Source: Clostridiales bacterium (GTDB taxonomy: Bacteria > Bacillota > Clostridia > Lachnospirales > Lachnospiraceae). From it: a stretch of DNA of 52,506 nt. The DNA is taken from the NCBI GenBank assembly GCA_018369015.1, contig JAGZDD010000008.1, positions 1 through 52,506 on the forward strand, read 5' to 3'. The notes beneath the pieces are model-generated. The model was not told where the DNA came from. It worked only from the letters and a program-made list of their open reading frames with translations, and did not search any database. Made by a program: the position numbers and the translations under genes. The number at the start of each line of letters is the position of its first letter. Position 1 is the first letter of the stretch. Positions 24,971 to 33,605 of this stretch are shown here, one piece after another.

Positions 24971-26011
24971 ATGGAAAAAAGATGGCTGGGAAATATTGAA
25001 GTATCTGAGATTGGGATGGGCTGCATGGGCTTTTCCCATGGCTATGGCAAATTGCCGGAGGAGTCCTATGCTCTTGAGGCGATCCGACAAGCCTATGATT
25101 TTGGATGTACATTTTATGATACTGCGGAAGTGTATGGAATGCAGACACGATGGTTCGGCCATAATGAAGAGCTTTTAGGAAAAGCAGTAAAGGACTTTAG
25201 AAATCATGTTGTGTTAGCGACGAAGCTTACGATAACGCCGGAGGATGTGGCAAGGAAGGAGCCTTTGTATGAAATTGTCCGGGAACATTTAGCCGCGTCT
25301 TTAAAACGTTTAGGAACTGAAAACGTTGATCTGTATTATTTGCACCGTATTAATGAGGAGGTTCCTGTGGAGGCAGTGGCGGACGTCATGGGCCGTTTGA
25401 TTGGCGAAGGGCTGATCCGTGGCTGGGGCCTTTCCCAGGTCGGTACAGAGACCTTGGATAAAGCCCACAAAGTCACAAAGGTAAGCGCGGTGCAAAATAT
25501 TTATTCCATGGTTGAGCGGGATCTTGAACAGGATATTTTTCCGTACTGCCTTGAACAGGGTATTGGCGTAGTGCCATTTTCCCCTATTGCCAGCGGCTTT
25601 CTGTCCGGCAAGGTGACTGTCGATACGGAATTTGAAAAGGTTGATGATGTGCGTATATGGGTGCCTCAATTATCCAAAGAAAATATCGCCGCAAACCAGC
25701 CGATTCTTGATGTTATTAGCGGCTTTGCTCAAAAGAAAAATGCCACAAACGCTCAGATTTCCTTAGCCTGGATGCTTCATAAATATCCAAACTGCGTGCC
25801 TATTCCAGGCTCCAAAAACAAGGAACGCATTTTAGAAAACCTTGGCGCAAGCCGCGTACAATTGTCTGACGGAGAGTTTAAAGCGCTGGAAAATGCGCTT
25901 AATGCCTGCACCGTTTACGGCCACAGGGGGCATGTGGAATCTATGACAAAGCGGTGGGGAAACGTAAAAATATCTTCCCAGGAGCCGGCAGGGTGCGGGG
26001 AGAATGCTTAG
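24971..26011 (+). CDS. Aldo/keto reductase
   Basis: A 346-aa NADPH-dependent aldo/keto reductase: EIGMGCMGFSHGYG, DFGCTFYDTAEVYG with the catalytic Tyr, LATKLTITPE, LYYLHRINEE, GWGLSQV, PFSPIASGFLSG, PIPGSKNKERILENLGA. Similar to the YhdN/GSP69 group acting on small aldehydes and ketones. The ribosome site AGGAG is nine bases before ATG 24971. It lies 87 bases after the Fe-S reductase and could be in the same unit. It ends at a strong terminator. Confidence 0.92.
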   Translation: MEKRWLGNIEVSEIGMGCMGFSHGYGKLPEESYALEAIRQAYDFGCTFYDTAEVYGMQTRWFGHNEELLGKAVKDFRNHVVLATKLTITPEDVARKEPLYEIVREHLAASLKRLGTENVDLYYLHRINEEVPVEAVADVMGRLIGEGLIRGWGLSQVGTETLDKAHKVTKVSAVQNIYSMVERDLEQDIFPYCLEQGIGVVPFSPIASGFLSGKVTVDTEFEKVDDVRIWVPQLSKENIAANQPILDVISGFAQKKNATNAQISLAWMLHKYPNCVPIPGSKNKERILENLGASRVQLSDGEFKALENALNACTVYGHRGHVESMTKRWGNVKISSQEPAGCGENA

Positions 26012-26018
26012 AAAATAT

Positions 26019-26070
26019 AAAAATACCCCAAAGGTACAGGATTTTTTGCCCTGTACTCCGGGGTATTTTT
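26019..26070. terminator. Bidirectional terminator after the aldo/keto reductase
   Basis: AAAAATACCCC (26019-26029) pairs with GGGGTATTTTT (26060-26070), with an inner GTACAGG/CCTGTAC stem. A and T runs flank both sides, so it can act in both directions. It separates the reductase from convergent minus-strand remnants. Confidence 0.88.
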
Positions 26071-26121
26071 ATTTGCTTTCCAAAGAGTTTGTTATTGCCT
26101 TCCAAAGGCAATGGCCTATTT

Positions 26122-26150
26122 GTCACAGTGCAGCCATGCTGAATTGTTAC
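26122..26150. repeat. Short degenerate copy of the intergenic palindromic repeat
   Basis: CACAGTGCAGC, CAT, GCTGAATTGTTAC: an imperfect version of the minimal hairpin found at 30336-30364. Confidence 0.55.
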
Positions 26151-26152
26151 GC

Positions 26153-26635
26153 CTATTTCTGTCTTTGTCTGTAAATTTCTTTTAAATCATCAATAGCCAT
26201 TTCCACATCAAGGGTATGAAAGCCAAGCCAACATTCGCTCATTGTTTTAGCATCCGCAGCTTTATAGATGTGACGGCTGTTTTCGCCTGTGTAATAATGC
26301 CAAGAGCGGTAGACATATCCCGGCCATTGAAGGCGGTCATAAACATCATCAAGGGCGGCAGCAGCTTTACTGTTGATACTGTTTACAGGTGCCTGTAAAC
26401 AGTATCATTCGTGGACTCATTTGGAGTTTTTGCTTCGCAAAAAGAGCCTGCGAACCCCTGAATCACGTTCTTACGCCTCAAACAGCAGAGTGTTTGAGGC
26501 TGGTGTGGACGGTAACTTACTGTTCATAAAAGTTTCGATAAAAGCAGGACAGTCATAGCTGCTTTTTTGCGCAAGCTCAAATAGCCGGCCCTGTATATCG
26601 CAAAGCTGGCGTTTTTCAAGAGTAAGATTTAGCAT
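26153..26635 (-). pseudogene. Small DUF3990-associated protein gene (DUF3791-like start), interrupted by an insertion
   Basis: The minus strand begins ATG at 26635 with MLNLTLEKRQLCDIQGRLFE and runs to FIETFMNSK. After a 150-bp interruption it resumes with NSKAAAALDDVYDRLQWPG and ends near IDDLKEIYRQRQK at 26153. Removing the insertion and one copy of the 8-bp duplication restores one continuous frame. The first half resembles small proteins found downstream of DUF3990 genes in Lachnospiraceae; I am less sure of the family of the second half. The start overlaps the end of the DUF3990 remnant, as expected of an operon. Confidence 0.65.
26375..26516. mobile_element. 142-bp miniature insertion with 8-bp target site duplication
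   Basis: TTACTGTT occurs at 26367-26374 and 26517-26524, bounding 142 bases absent from the interrupted gene. The insert holds three hairpins: GATACTGTTTACAGG with its complement at the left edge (26375-26406), TTTTTGC/GCAAAAA at 26427-26443, and GCCTCAAACA/TGTTTGAGGC at 26475-26500. It has no ORF of its own. The size and exact duplication suggest a non-autonomous (MITE-like) element; the mobilising transposase is unknown. Confidence 0.7.
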
Positions 26636-27057
26636 AGAAATCCCCCTCACTTAATATTTCATCAAAAAATCGTCCTTCACGGCGATACTGGCGGCAAATT
26701 TTGTTGGCTAAAGCAACGCCTTCAGAACGATTTTGTATAATTTTTACTTAAATTTTTAAAATAATGATAAATGGATGAATTTTTTATGGACTCCATTTTG
26801 CCGCGGTTATATGCGACAAATAAAGCCCATTCTAAACCAACTACAAGCTCTAAAATTTTAAGGCCAGACAGGACAATATTTACTGTATATATTTTAGCAT
26901 TGGGATAATTGCAAATTAAAGTTAACGGCTGAATCCGCTCAGTATCCATATAAAATCCCTGGCCAAAATCACAGTGCTTACGGCTTATAGGCGCGATGGT
27001 ACCGTGAATACCAGATTTAGAACCGTGATAAAGCGTTGCGCTATCAGGACTTTTCAT
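26616..27057 (-). pseudogene. DUF3990-family gene with a frameshift
   Basis: The first 111 codons (ATG at 27057) read LYHGSKSGIHGTIAPISRKH, CDFGQGFYM, and LKILELVVGLEWALFVAYNR, matching DUF3990, a family with an ADP-ribosyltransferase-like fold. A stop occurs at 26722, but the C-terminus continues in another frame (NRSEGVALANKICRQYRREG, FFDEILSEGDFYAKS) to 26616, so a frameshift near 26735 broke the gene. The biochemical role of the family is only predicted. It overlaps the small gene downstream. Confidence 0.7.
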
Positions 27058-27483
27058 AGAACGCCTCCTTGTACCTTGAAATTATGTTAAGCATATCATG
27101 GGAAGGCGTGAAACACAATATGTATAGGTTCCCGAAAAGATGCGGTACACCGGTGGACGAAGGCAGAGATGGGCTATCTGAGGGCACAATCAGTACATTA
27201 TTGTTGTAAGGGCTTTTTTGGCACATTGAATTTCGCTGCGAAAGCTAAAGCTGCTATTTATATAAAAAAAAGACACCATACCAAAAATCGAACTCTTTAG
27301 AGGCCGCCTTGCGTCTATTATAATAAAAATGAAAAACGTATATCGAATCTGGGAGTGGGGAAAGAATGTCCATAAGAAAGGCAGTCGGAGCAATCACAAG
27401 TCCTTCATTGGCTGACCCATAAAGAAACACAGGAATATTTTGCGGCTGTTCAGAGCTGGGTAAAACATGCAATTACTTTAAAA
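27058..27483. other. Degenerate intergenic stretch, no supportable gene
   Basis: Short ORFs on both strands lack ribosome sites and recognisable domains. The plus strand near 27410-27480 reads HKETQEYFAAVQSWVKHAITLK, which looks protein-like but has no start, so it may be another gene remnant. Confidence 0.4.
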
Positions 27484-27607
27484 GGAACAGTTCAGCCCGC
27501 ACCATTCGCAAAGCCGCGCTAACGCGCTTTCCGCCGTTTCGCGGCTGCCTTTGCTCATAACCTGGCGGTTTCTTAAGCCGGGGGCAATAGGCTGGCAGAA
27601 CTGTTAC
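27484..27607. repeat. Dispersed intergenic palindromic repeat, 124-bp copy
   Basis: Begins GGAACAGTTCAGCCCGC and ends GGCAGAACTGTTACC. The first ~75 bases are nearly identical to the reverse complement of 38500-38573, including the inner hairpin AAAGCCGCGCTAACGCGCTTT. This shows two homologous copies in opposite orientation flanking the glucan locus. Confidence 0.85.
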
Positions 27608-27646
27608 CTTTAAAATATATTAAAAAGACAAGGGAGGTAGAAGATT

Positions 27647-30331
27647 ATGAATTACAAACTAACGGACACAGAATTTCACCTTGACAATCCCCAGGATTTA
27701 AGCGGACTTTATATGCCTCTGGTGAATGAAAAGGTGATGAGCTGTATTACGCCGGATGGACATGGAGATAACAAAATTTCCCAGGATTGCTTTTTCCTGG
27801 AACCAGTCAGTATTGAAAATCTTCACAGCAGTATGAGCACAAGAAACTTCTGGTGCATTTTTGATTCTCCTGAAGAACCATGGTCAGCTTTTGGCTATTC
27901 CGTATGGCAGCAGGCCAAAAGACATACCCATAAGGAAGATGAGCTAAGGGATCATACTTCCCTGGCTGCCGGCCCTTACTGGCAGGAAATTAAGTGTACA
28001 CAGCCAGACGGCTTTGAGGCGGCGGTGCTTTCCTTCTGCCCGGTGGGAAATGAAGGGGTTGAGCTGATGACGGTAACGCTGCGCAATGGCAGCGATGAAG
28101 CTAAGACGTTTACTCCGGTGGCAGCAGTGCCGGTTTATGCCAGAGGCGCTGACCATATCCGCGACCACCGCCATGTAACATCATTGTTAAACCGTATCCG
28201 GGTAACGCCAGACGGTGTTGTTGTGACTCCTTCCATGGCCTTTGACGAGCGGGGCCATCATAAAAATGATATTTCTTATGGCGTTTATGCCCGGGGCGAG
28301 TTTGGAGAAAAGCCGGTAGGAGCGGTTCCTACAGTAGAGGACTATATCGGAAATGGCGGAAATTTCCTTATGCCCAGCGCTATTTTTGCAGAAAGCGGAC
28401 ATTTGAGCAAATGCGGAGATACCTTTGACGGCTGCGAGGCAATGGGCGCGCTCTGGTTTGATAAAATGACCCTTGAGCCGGGAGAAAGCCACAGCTATGT
28501 TGTTGTTTTAAGCTACAACGACGAAGGCCTGTCCTATCTGGATTTTGAAAAGGCTGGCAGAGCCTTTGAGGAAATGAAAATTTACTGGAACAATCAAAAG
28601 ATTATTACATGCCATACCGGACAAAAGGATTTTGATACATGGATGGCGTGGGTCAGCCTTCAGCCCCATCTGCGCCGGATTTACGGCTGCTCCTTCCTGC
28701 CGCACCACGACTATGGCCGCGGCGGCCGCGGATGGCGCGATTTGTGGCAGGATTGCCTGTCGCTCATTCTTATTAAGCCGGAAATGGTTAGAAATGATCT
28801 GAAAAATTTCTTTGCCGGTGTGCGCGTGGATGGAACGAACGCAACGATTATTGGAAGTAAGCCCGGGGAATTTGTGGCTGACCGCAATTCCATTGTCCGT
28901 GTCTGGATGGATCACGCTTACTGGCCTTTTAGGACTGTCGGGCTGTATCTTGAACAGACTGGCGACTATTCCTTCCTTTTTGAAACGCAGCCTTACTTCA
29001 GAGATAAAATAATGAACCGGGGCGAAAAAATTGATGAAGCTTACGTGGATGACGGACAAAACAGGCTTCTGACAAAAGAAGGCCGGGTTTATCAGGGAAC
29101 GCTGCTTGAGCATATTTTGCTCCAGCATTTGGCACAGTTTTACGATGTGGGTGAACATAACCATATGCGGCTCCATGGCGCGGATTGGAACGACGCCCTT
29201 GATATGGCGGCAAAAAGGGGAGAGAGCGTGGCATTTACAGCCGCTTACAGCGGAAACTTTAAGGAAATGGCGTCGCTGTGCCGCTTAATTAAAGACAGAC
29301 AGGGCGTGAAGTCCGTGCGTATTTTTAAAGAGCTGACAAGGCTTTTAGAGGCAGATCGTTCACTGTATGAAGATGTAGAAAAGAAAAATGCCCTGCTCCT
29401 GAATTTTTGCAATGAAAGCTGTGAATGTATCAGCGGCGGGCAGACGGACGTTGATATAGACGTTTTAGCAGATACTTTAGAGTCCATGGGCCAGTGGATT
29501 GGCGGCCATATCCGGGCCATGGAATTTGTACACGATAATGAGGGCGAAAGCTGGTTTAACGGTTATTACAACAATCATGGCGAGCAGGCCGAGGGAATGA
29601 AAAACGGCGAGGCAAGAATGATGCTTACCGGTCAGGTCTTTACGATTTTATCCGGTACTGCGGCCGACGAGCAGGTAGAGAAGATCAGCCGGGCGGCGGA
29701 AAAATATTTATATAAAGAAGCTGTCGGCGGCTATTGCCTGAATACGGATTTTAAAGAGAATAATATGGACATGGGGAGAATGTTCGGCTTCGCTTACGGC
29801 CACAAGGAAAATGGCGCGGTATTTTGCCATATGTCAGTGATGTACGCTTACGCCTTGTATTCCAGAGGTTTTGTGGAAGAAGGCTATAAGGCTCTGGCTG
29901 CTTTGTATCACAAGGCTGTTGATTTTGAAACAAGCTGTATGTACCCGGGTATACCGGAATATTTCACTCCGAGAGGACAGGGTGTTTATTCTTATCTTAC
30001 CGGTGCAGGAAGCTGGATGGTGCTGACGGTGCTGACCCAGATGTATGGCGTCAGGGGCAAAGAGGGAAATCTTTTACTAAATCCCAAGCTTTTGTCCAGG
30101 CAGTTTGACAGTGAGGGGCTTGCCGGCGTGCGCTTAAGCTTTGCAGGTAAGCTTTTGGAAATCTGTTATGAGAATAAAAAGCATAAAGAGATTGGCGATT
30201 ACGATGTAGAGGAAATTTTTGTCAACGGGCGCCAGTATTTTTATGAAGGAAGCCACGGCGTTATTGAGAGGGAGTATATTAAATCACTTCCTTCAGACGT
30301 TGTTAATGAAATCCGGGTAATTTTGGATTAA
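27647..30331 (+). CDS. GH94-type beta-glucoside phosphorylase
   Basis: An 894-aa cytoplasmic protein without a signal peptide. Segments typical of GH94 inverting phosphorylases are seen: an N-terminal beta-sandwich (ISQDCFFLEPVSIENLHSS), the helical catalytic domain with GWRDLWQDCL (~365), GEFVADRN, HGADWNDALD (~513, with the likely catalytic Asp), and GYCLNTDF. GH94 enzymes split beta-glucosidic bonds with phosphate to give a sugar-1-phosphate, saving ATP. The linkage is not predictable from these motifs. The ribosome site is GGGAGG. It is the first gene of a locus that continues with a second phosphorylase and GH30. Confidence 0.82.
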   Translation: MNYKLTDTEFHLDNPQDLSGLYMPLVNEKVMSCITPDGHGDNKISQDCFFLEPVSIENLHSSMSTRNFWCIFDSPEEPWSAFGYSVWQQAKRHTHKEDELRDHTSLAAGPYWQEIKCTQPDGFEAAVLSFCPVGNEGVELMTVTLRNGSDEAKTFTPVAAVPVYARGADHIRDHRHVTSLLNRIRVTPDGVVVTPSMAFDERGHHKNDISYGVYARGEFGEKPVGAVPTVEDYIGNGGNFLMPSAIFAESGHLSKCGDTFDGCEAMGALWFDKMTLEPGESHSYVVVLSYNDEGLSYLDFEKAGRAFEEMKIYWNNQKIITCHTGQKDFDTWMAWVSLQPHLRRIYGCSFLPHHDYGRGGRGWRDLWQDCLSLILIKPEMVRNDLKNFFAGVRVDGTNATIIGSKPGEFVADRNSIVRVWMDHAYWPFRTVGLYLEQTGDYSFLFETQPYFRDKIMNRGEKIDEAYVDDGQNRLLTKEGRVYQGTLLEHILLQHLAQFYDVGEHNHMRLHGADWNDALDMAAKRGESVAFTAAYSGNFKEMASLCRLIKDRQGVKSVRIFKELTRLLEADRSLYEDVEKKNALLLNFCNESCECISGGQTDVDIDVLADTLESMGQWIGGHIRAMEFVHDNEGESWFNGYYNNHGEQAEGMKNGEARMMLTGQVFTILSGTAADEQVEKISRAAEKYLYKEAVGGYCLNTDFKENNMDMGRMFGFAYGHKENGAVFCHMSVMYAYALYSRGFVEEGYKALAALYHKAVDFETSCMYPGIPEYFTPRGQGVYSYLTGAGSWMVLTVLTQMYGVRGKEGNLLLNPKLLSRQFDSEGLAGVRLSFAGKLLEICYENKKHKEIGDYDVEEIFVNGRQYFYEGSHGVIEREYIKSLPSDVVNEIRVILD

Positions 30332-30335
30332 TGCC

Positions 30336-30364
30336 GTAACAGTTCAGCATAGCTGAACTGTTAC
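30336..30364. repeat. Minimal copy of the palindromic repeat (29-base perfect hairpin)
   Basis: GTAACAGTTCAGC, ATA, GCTGAACTGTTAC: the two 13-base termini of the longer family members joined by a 3-base loop. It lies between the two phosphorylase genes, five bases after the first stop codon. Confidence 0.9.
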
Positions 30365-30380
30365 CAATAAGGAGGAAATT

Positions 30381-33300
30381 ATGATTGATAAGGAAATGAA
30401 TTATGTGATGGAGGATTACCAGAAAAAGTCGTTGTTTGCCAGCTTCCTGCCAGGGATTAGCGGGGAGCATGGGATTCCTCTGTGGTGCTATTATGTCAAC
30501 CGAGGGCAGGCGATTTCCTGCTTTGGCGTCCAGGATAAGGATCATTCCATTATGGAATTTTATCCGGCCCATCAGGCCTATGAGCGCACATCGACTATGG
30601 GCTTCCGCACATTTTTAAAAATTAACGGCGCTTATACGGAAGCGTTTTTTGACCCATGCAAAAAGCAGACAATGACGGTTGGCATGAACAGCCTGAAAAT
30701 TGAGGAAAATACAGATACCTATAAAATCGAAGCCGAATATGAAACCTTGCCGGGAGAGGCTCTGGCCGGTTTGCTGCGCCGTGTGACGATAACAAACATG
30801 ACGGGCGCCGATATGGACCTGGAAGTGATTGACGGTATGGCCGAGGTTATCCCTTACGGCGTGAACGGCAATTCTATGAAAGCCATGGGCCAGACGACAA
30901 AAGCGTGGATGCAGGTTTTGGATGCTGAAAAATATCAGCTGAAATTTAAAGTGCGCGTAGGCATGGAGGACACGGCCCAGGTTTCTAAAATTACAAGCGT
31001 CCATTTTGCCCTTGGCCGGGAGCTTGGGGGCAGCAGCCTTTTGCCGGTGATTGTCGACCGGAGTATATTATTTGAATTTGACAGCACCCTGCTTCGCGCC
31101 TATGGCTTTATGAAGCACAGTGTCAGTGAGCTGATGGCCATGGAGCAGTCTGTCAGCAACGATGTGCCGACAAGCTTTTTCGGGCTGTCAAAGACATTGA
31201 AGGCCGGAGAGTGCGTGACACTTTATGAGCTTTACGGAATGTCGGGCAATGAGTCCGCTTATGATAAATTACTTACCGATTTTGTGACGGACGGCTGGTT
31301 TGAGAATAAACAGGAATATGCGAAGGCAATGACGACAGAGATTACCGAGCGTATTGCCACAAAGACAAAGGACAGCACCTTTGACGCTTACTGCCGCATG
31401 TGCTATTTAGACAACATTCTTCGGGGCGGCTATCCGGTGAAGCTTGGCAAAAACCAGATTTTCTATTTATATTCAAGAAAGCATGGCGATATGGAAAGAG
31501 ATTACAATTTCTTTTCAATGCTGCCGGAGTATTATTCCCAGGGCAACGGAAACTTCCGCGATGTCAACCAGAACCGCCGCAGCGATGTTTTGTATTCCCC
31601 GTTTGTGGGCGACAGCGGGATCAAGACATTTTATAACGCCATCCAGATTAACGGCTACAATCCGCTGGGCATTGAAAAGATTACCTATAAGCTGATCAAA
31701 GACAGCCAGGAAGGCAAAGCGGCCCTTAAAGCCTGTGATGGCATTGCCGGGCTTGATTTTATAAGCAGCAGTGAGTACACCCCGGGGCAGCTATATAAAG
31801 CTCTTGAGGACGCCGGGATTGCTGATATTGAAGCGCTGTTTACACAGATCCTCGACGCTTCTGTGCGGATGGACACGACAAATTATGGCGAGGGCCATTG
31901 GAGCGACCATTGGACATACAATCTGGACCTTGTGGACGCTTATCTGGCTGTCTACCCAGAGAATAAAAAGCAGCTTTTATATGATGACCACAGCTATTTA
32001 TTTACTCAGGCAAGAAAACAGATTCTTCCCAGAGTGAACCGATATACTGTTACCGACGGCGGAGTGCGCCAGTATTATTATCTGAAAGACAACGTAGATA
32101 CATCAAAGACAGAAAATCGTTATCTTAAAACTTCAAAGGGCGGGGAAGTGCGCACAAACCTTATTGCAAAAATGTTTACCCTGACGGCCAATAAGGTGGC
32201 TGCGCTTGACCCATATGGAATGGGAATTGAAATGGAAGGCGGAAAGCCAGGCTGGTATGACGCCTTAAATGGCCTGCCGGGGCTTTTAGGCTCATCGATG
32301 GCTGAGGCTTACGAAACCTACCGCATGGTTTGCTGGTTAAAGACGGCTGTTGCTGAAAATGGCGGGGATGTAGAGATTCTTGAAGAGGTGGATGAGCTGG
32401 CGTGCGCTGTGGCCGCCGCCTGCCGTGCCCATATGGGAGAAATGGATAAGGACAGCCAGGCTTACGGGCTGTGGACCGATATTAATGAAGCAAAGGAAGC
32501 GTTCTGGGAAAAGACCGCAAAGTCCGTATCCGGCGAGGTTGTGTGCTGGAACGCGGCAAAACAGCAGCAGCTTCTTGACATTTACGAGGAAGTCCTTCGC
32601 AAGGGTATTGAAAAGGCCCAGCGCATTGGCGGCCCGGTTTGCCCAACCTATTTCTATTATGATGTGACCAAATATGAAAATGTAGAAAATGGCCTGCTGC
32701 CTTTAGAATTTGAAGTGCGCCGCACCCCGGATTTCCTGGAGGGCTCTGTGCATATGCTTAAGCTTGACAGCTTTGCGGATAAGAAACAGGAAGTTTACGA
32801 TGCCGTAAGAAACAGCCGTCTTTATGACCAGAAGCTTAAAATGTATAAGGTCAATGCTTCCCTGTCTGAGGCGTCCTTTGAATTGGGAAGAGCCTGCGCT
32901 TTCACGCCGGGCTGGCTTGAAAATGAATCCGTATGGCTCCATATGGAATATAAATATTTGCTTGAGCTGCTTAAATCCGGCATGTACGAGCAATTTGCCC
33001 GCGATTTCCATGACGCGGCGGTTCCATTCCTTAAAGAAGAGGTTTATGGCAGAAGCCTTCTTGAAAACTCTTCCTTTATTGCCAGCAGTGCCAACCCGAA
33101 CAAGAAAATCCACGGCAAAGGCTTTGTCGCCCGTTTGAGCGGTTCTACCGCAGAATTTTTGCAAATCTGGCAGCTTATGATGTTTGGCCCGCAGCCATTT
33201 ATCATGGATGATGGGCAGCTTCGCTTAAGCCTTTCCCCATGTATACCAGAGTATCTTGTAGGGGATAATAAGGAAATCGAGGCAACCTTCCTTGGTGAGA

Positions 33301-33491
33301 TCCACACAGTATATAAGCTTGGAAGCCTTCGCGAGCTTATTCCAGGCAAGTATTCAATTAGCCGTATTTGCCTTGAGGGCGCCGACGGCACAGTCAAAGA
33401 AGTGGTGGAAATTTCCGGAGATCTGGCAAAGGCAGTCAGAGACGGCGTTTATCGTAAGATGACCGTGGAATTTGCGCGATACGCCCGTTAA
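30381..33491 (+). CDS. Large inverting glycoside phosphorylase (GH94 superfamily, GH149/GH161-like)
   Basis: A 1036-aa cytoplasmic protein. The catalytic region has GNGNFRDVNQNRRSD (~395), GDSGIKTFYNAIQINGYNP, GHWSDHWTYNLDLVDAY (~510) and KPGWYDALNGLPGLLG (~620). Its length and the FRDVNQNRR block are unlike the ~800-900-aa classical GH94 enzymes and suggest one of the larger beta-glucan phosphorylase families; between GH149 and GH161 I cannot decide. It likely shortens imported beta-gluco-oligosaccharides with phosphate. The ribosome site is AAGGAGG. It lies between a GH94 gene and GH30. Confidence 0.72.
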   Translation: MIDKEMNYVMEDYQKKSLFASFLPGISGEHGIPLWCYYVNRGQAISCFGVQDKDHSIMEFYPAHQAYERTSTMGFRTFLKINGAYTEAFFDPCKKQTMTVGMNSLKIEENTDTYKIEAEYETLPGEALAGLLRRVTITNMTGADMDLEVIDGMAEVIPYGVNGNSMKAMGQTTKAWMQVLDAEKYQLKFKVRVGMEDTAQVSKITSVHFALGRELGGSSLLPVIVDRSILFEFDSTLLRAYGFMKHSVSELMAMEQSVSNDVPTSFFGLSKTLKAGECVTLYELYGMSGNESAYDKLLTDFVTDGWFENKQEYAKAMTTEITERIATKTKDSTFDAYCRMCYLDNILRGGYPVKLGKNQIFYLYSRKHGDMERDYNFFSMLPEYYSQGNGNFRDVNQNRRSDVLYSPFVGDSGIKTFYNAIQINGYNPLGIEKITYKLIKDSQEGKAALKACDGIAGLDFISSSEYTPGQLYKALEDAGIADIEALFTQILDASVRMDTTNYGEGHWSDHWTYNLDLVDAYLAVYPENKKQLLYDDHSYLFTQARKQILPRVNRYTVTDGGVRQYYYLKDNVDTSKTENRYLKTSKGGEVRTNLIAKMFTLTANKVAALDPYGMGIEMEGGKPGWYDALNGLPGLLGSSMAEAYETYRMVCWLKTAVAENGGDVEILEEVDELACAVAAACRAHMGEMDKDSQAYGLWTDINEAKEAFWEKTAKSVSGEVVCWNAAKQQQLLDIYEEVLRKGIEKAQRIGGPVCPTYFYYDVTKYENVENGLLPLEFEVRRTPDFLEGSVHMLKLDSFADKKQEVYDAVRNSRLYDQKLKMYKVNASLSEASFELGRACAFTPGWLENESVWLHMEYKYLLELLKSGMYEQFARDFHDAAVPFLKEEVYGRSLLENSSFIASSANPNKKIHGKGFVARLSGSTAEFLQIWQLMMFGPQPFIMDDGQLRLSLSPCIPEYLVGDNKEIEATFLGEIHTVYKLGSLRELIPGKYSISRICLEGADGTVKEVVEISGDLAKAVRDGVYRKMTVEFARYAR

Positions 33492-33555
33492 GCAGCTGCC
33501 GCGCCAGGGCAAACGATGCTTTGGCCGGCAGATTTTAAATTAAAAACGATATTTA

Positions 33556-33580
33556 GCGCCGCCGCAAAACCCGGCGGCGC
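33556..33580 (+). promoter_or_regulatory. GC-rich hairpin between the large phosphorylase and GH30 genes
   Basis: GCGCCGCCG (33556-33564) pairs with CGGCGGCGC (33572-33580); no T-run follows. Probably an mRNA-processing or stability element that sets relative expression within the operon. Confidence 0.55.
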
Positions 33581-33605
33581 ATTAGGAAAGTGCAGGAAAG
33601 ACTTT

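Noticed and set aside
23762..26011. The aldo/keto reductases as the missing sugar oxidase of the C-deglycosidase pathway
   Set aside because: They lie 13 kb away under their own TetR regulator and are not of the oxidoreductase families known for that step.
26440..26475. tRNA-like fragment in the 142-bp insertion
   Set aside because: GCGAACCCCTGAATCACG recalls a tRNA T-arm, but no cloverleaf or acceptor stem can be drawn.
30381..33491. Naming the large phosphorylase as cellobiose phosphorylase
   Set aside because: Its length and motif pattern differ from classical GH94 cellobiose phosphorylases, so a specific substrate name is not supported.
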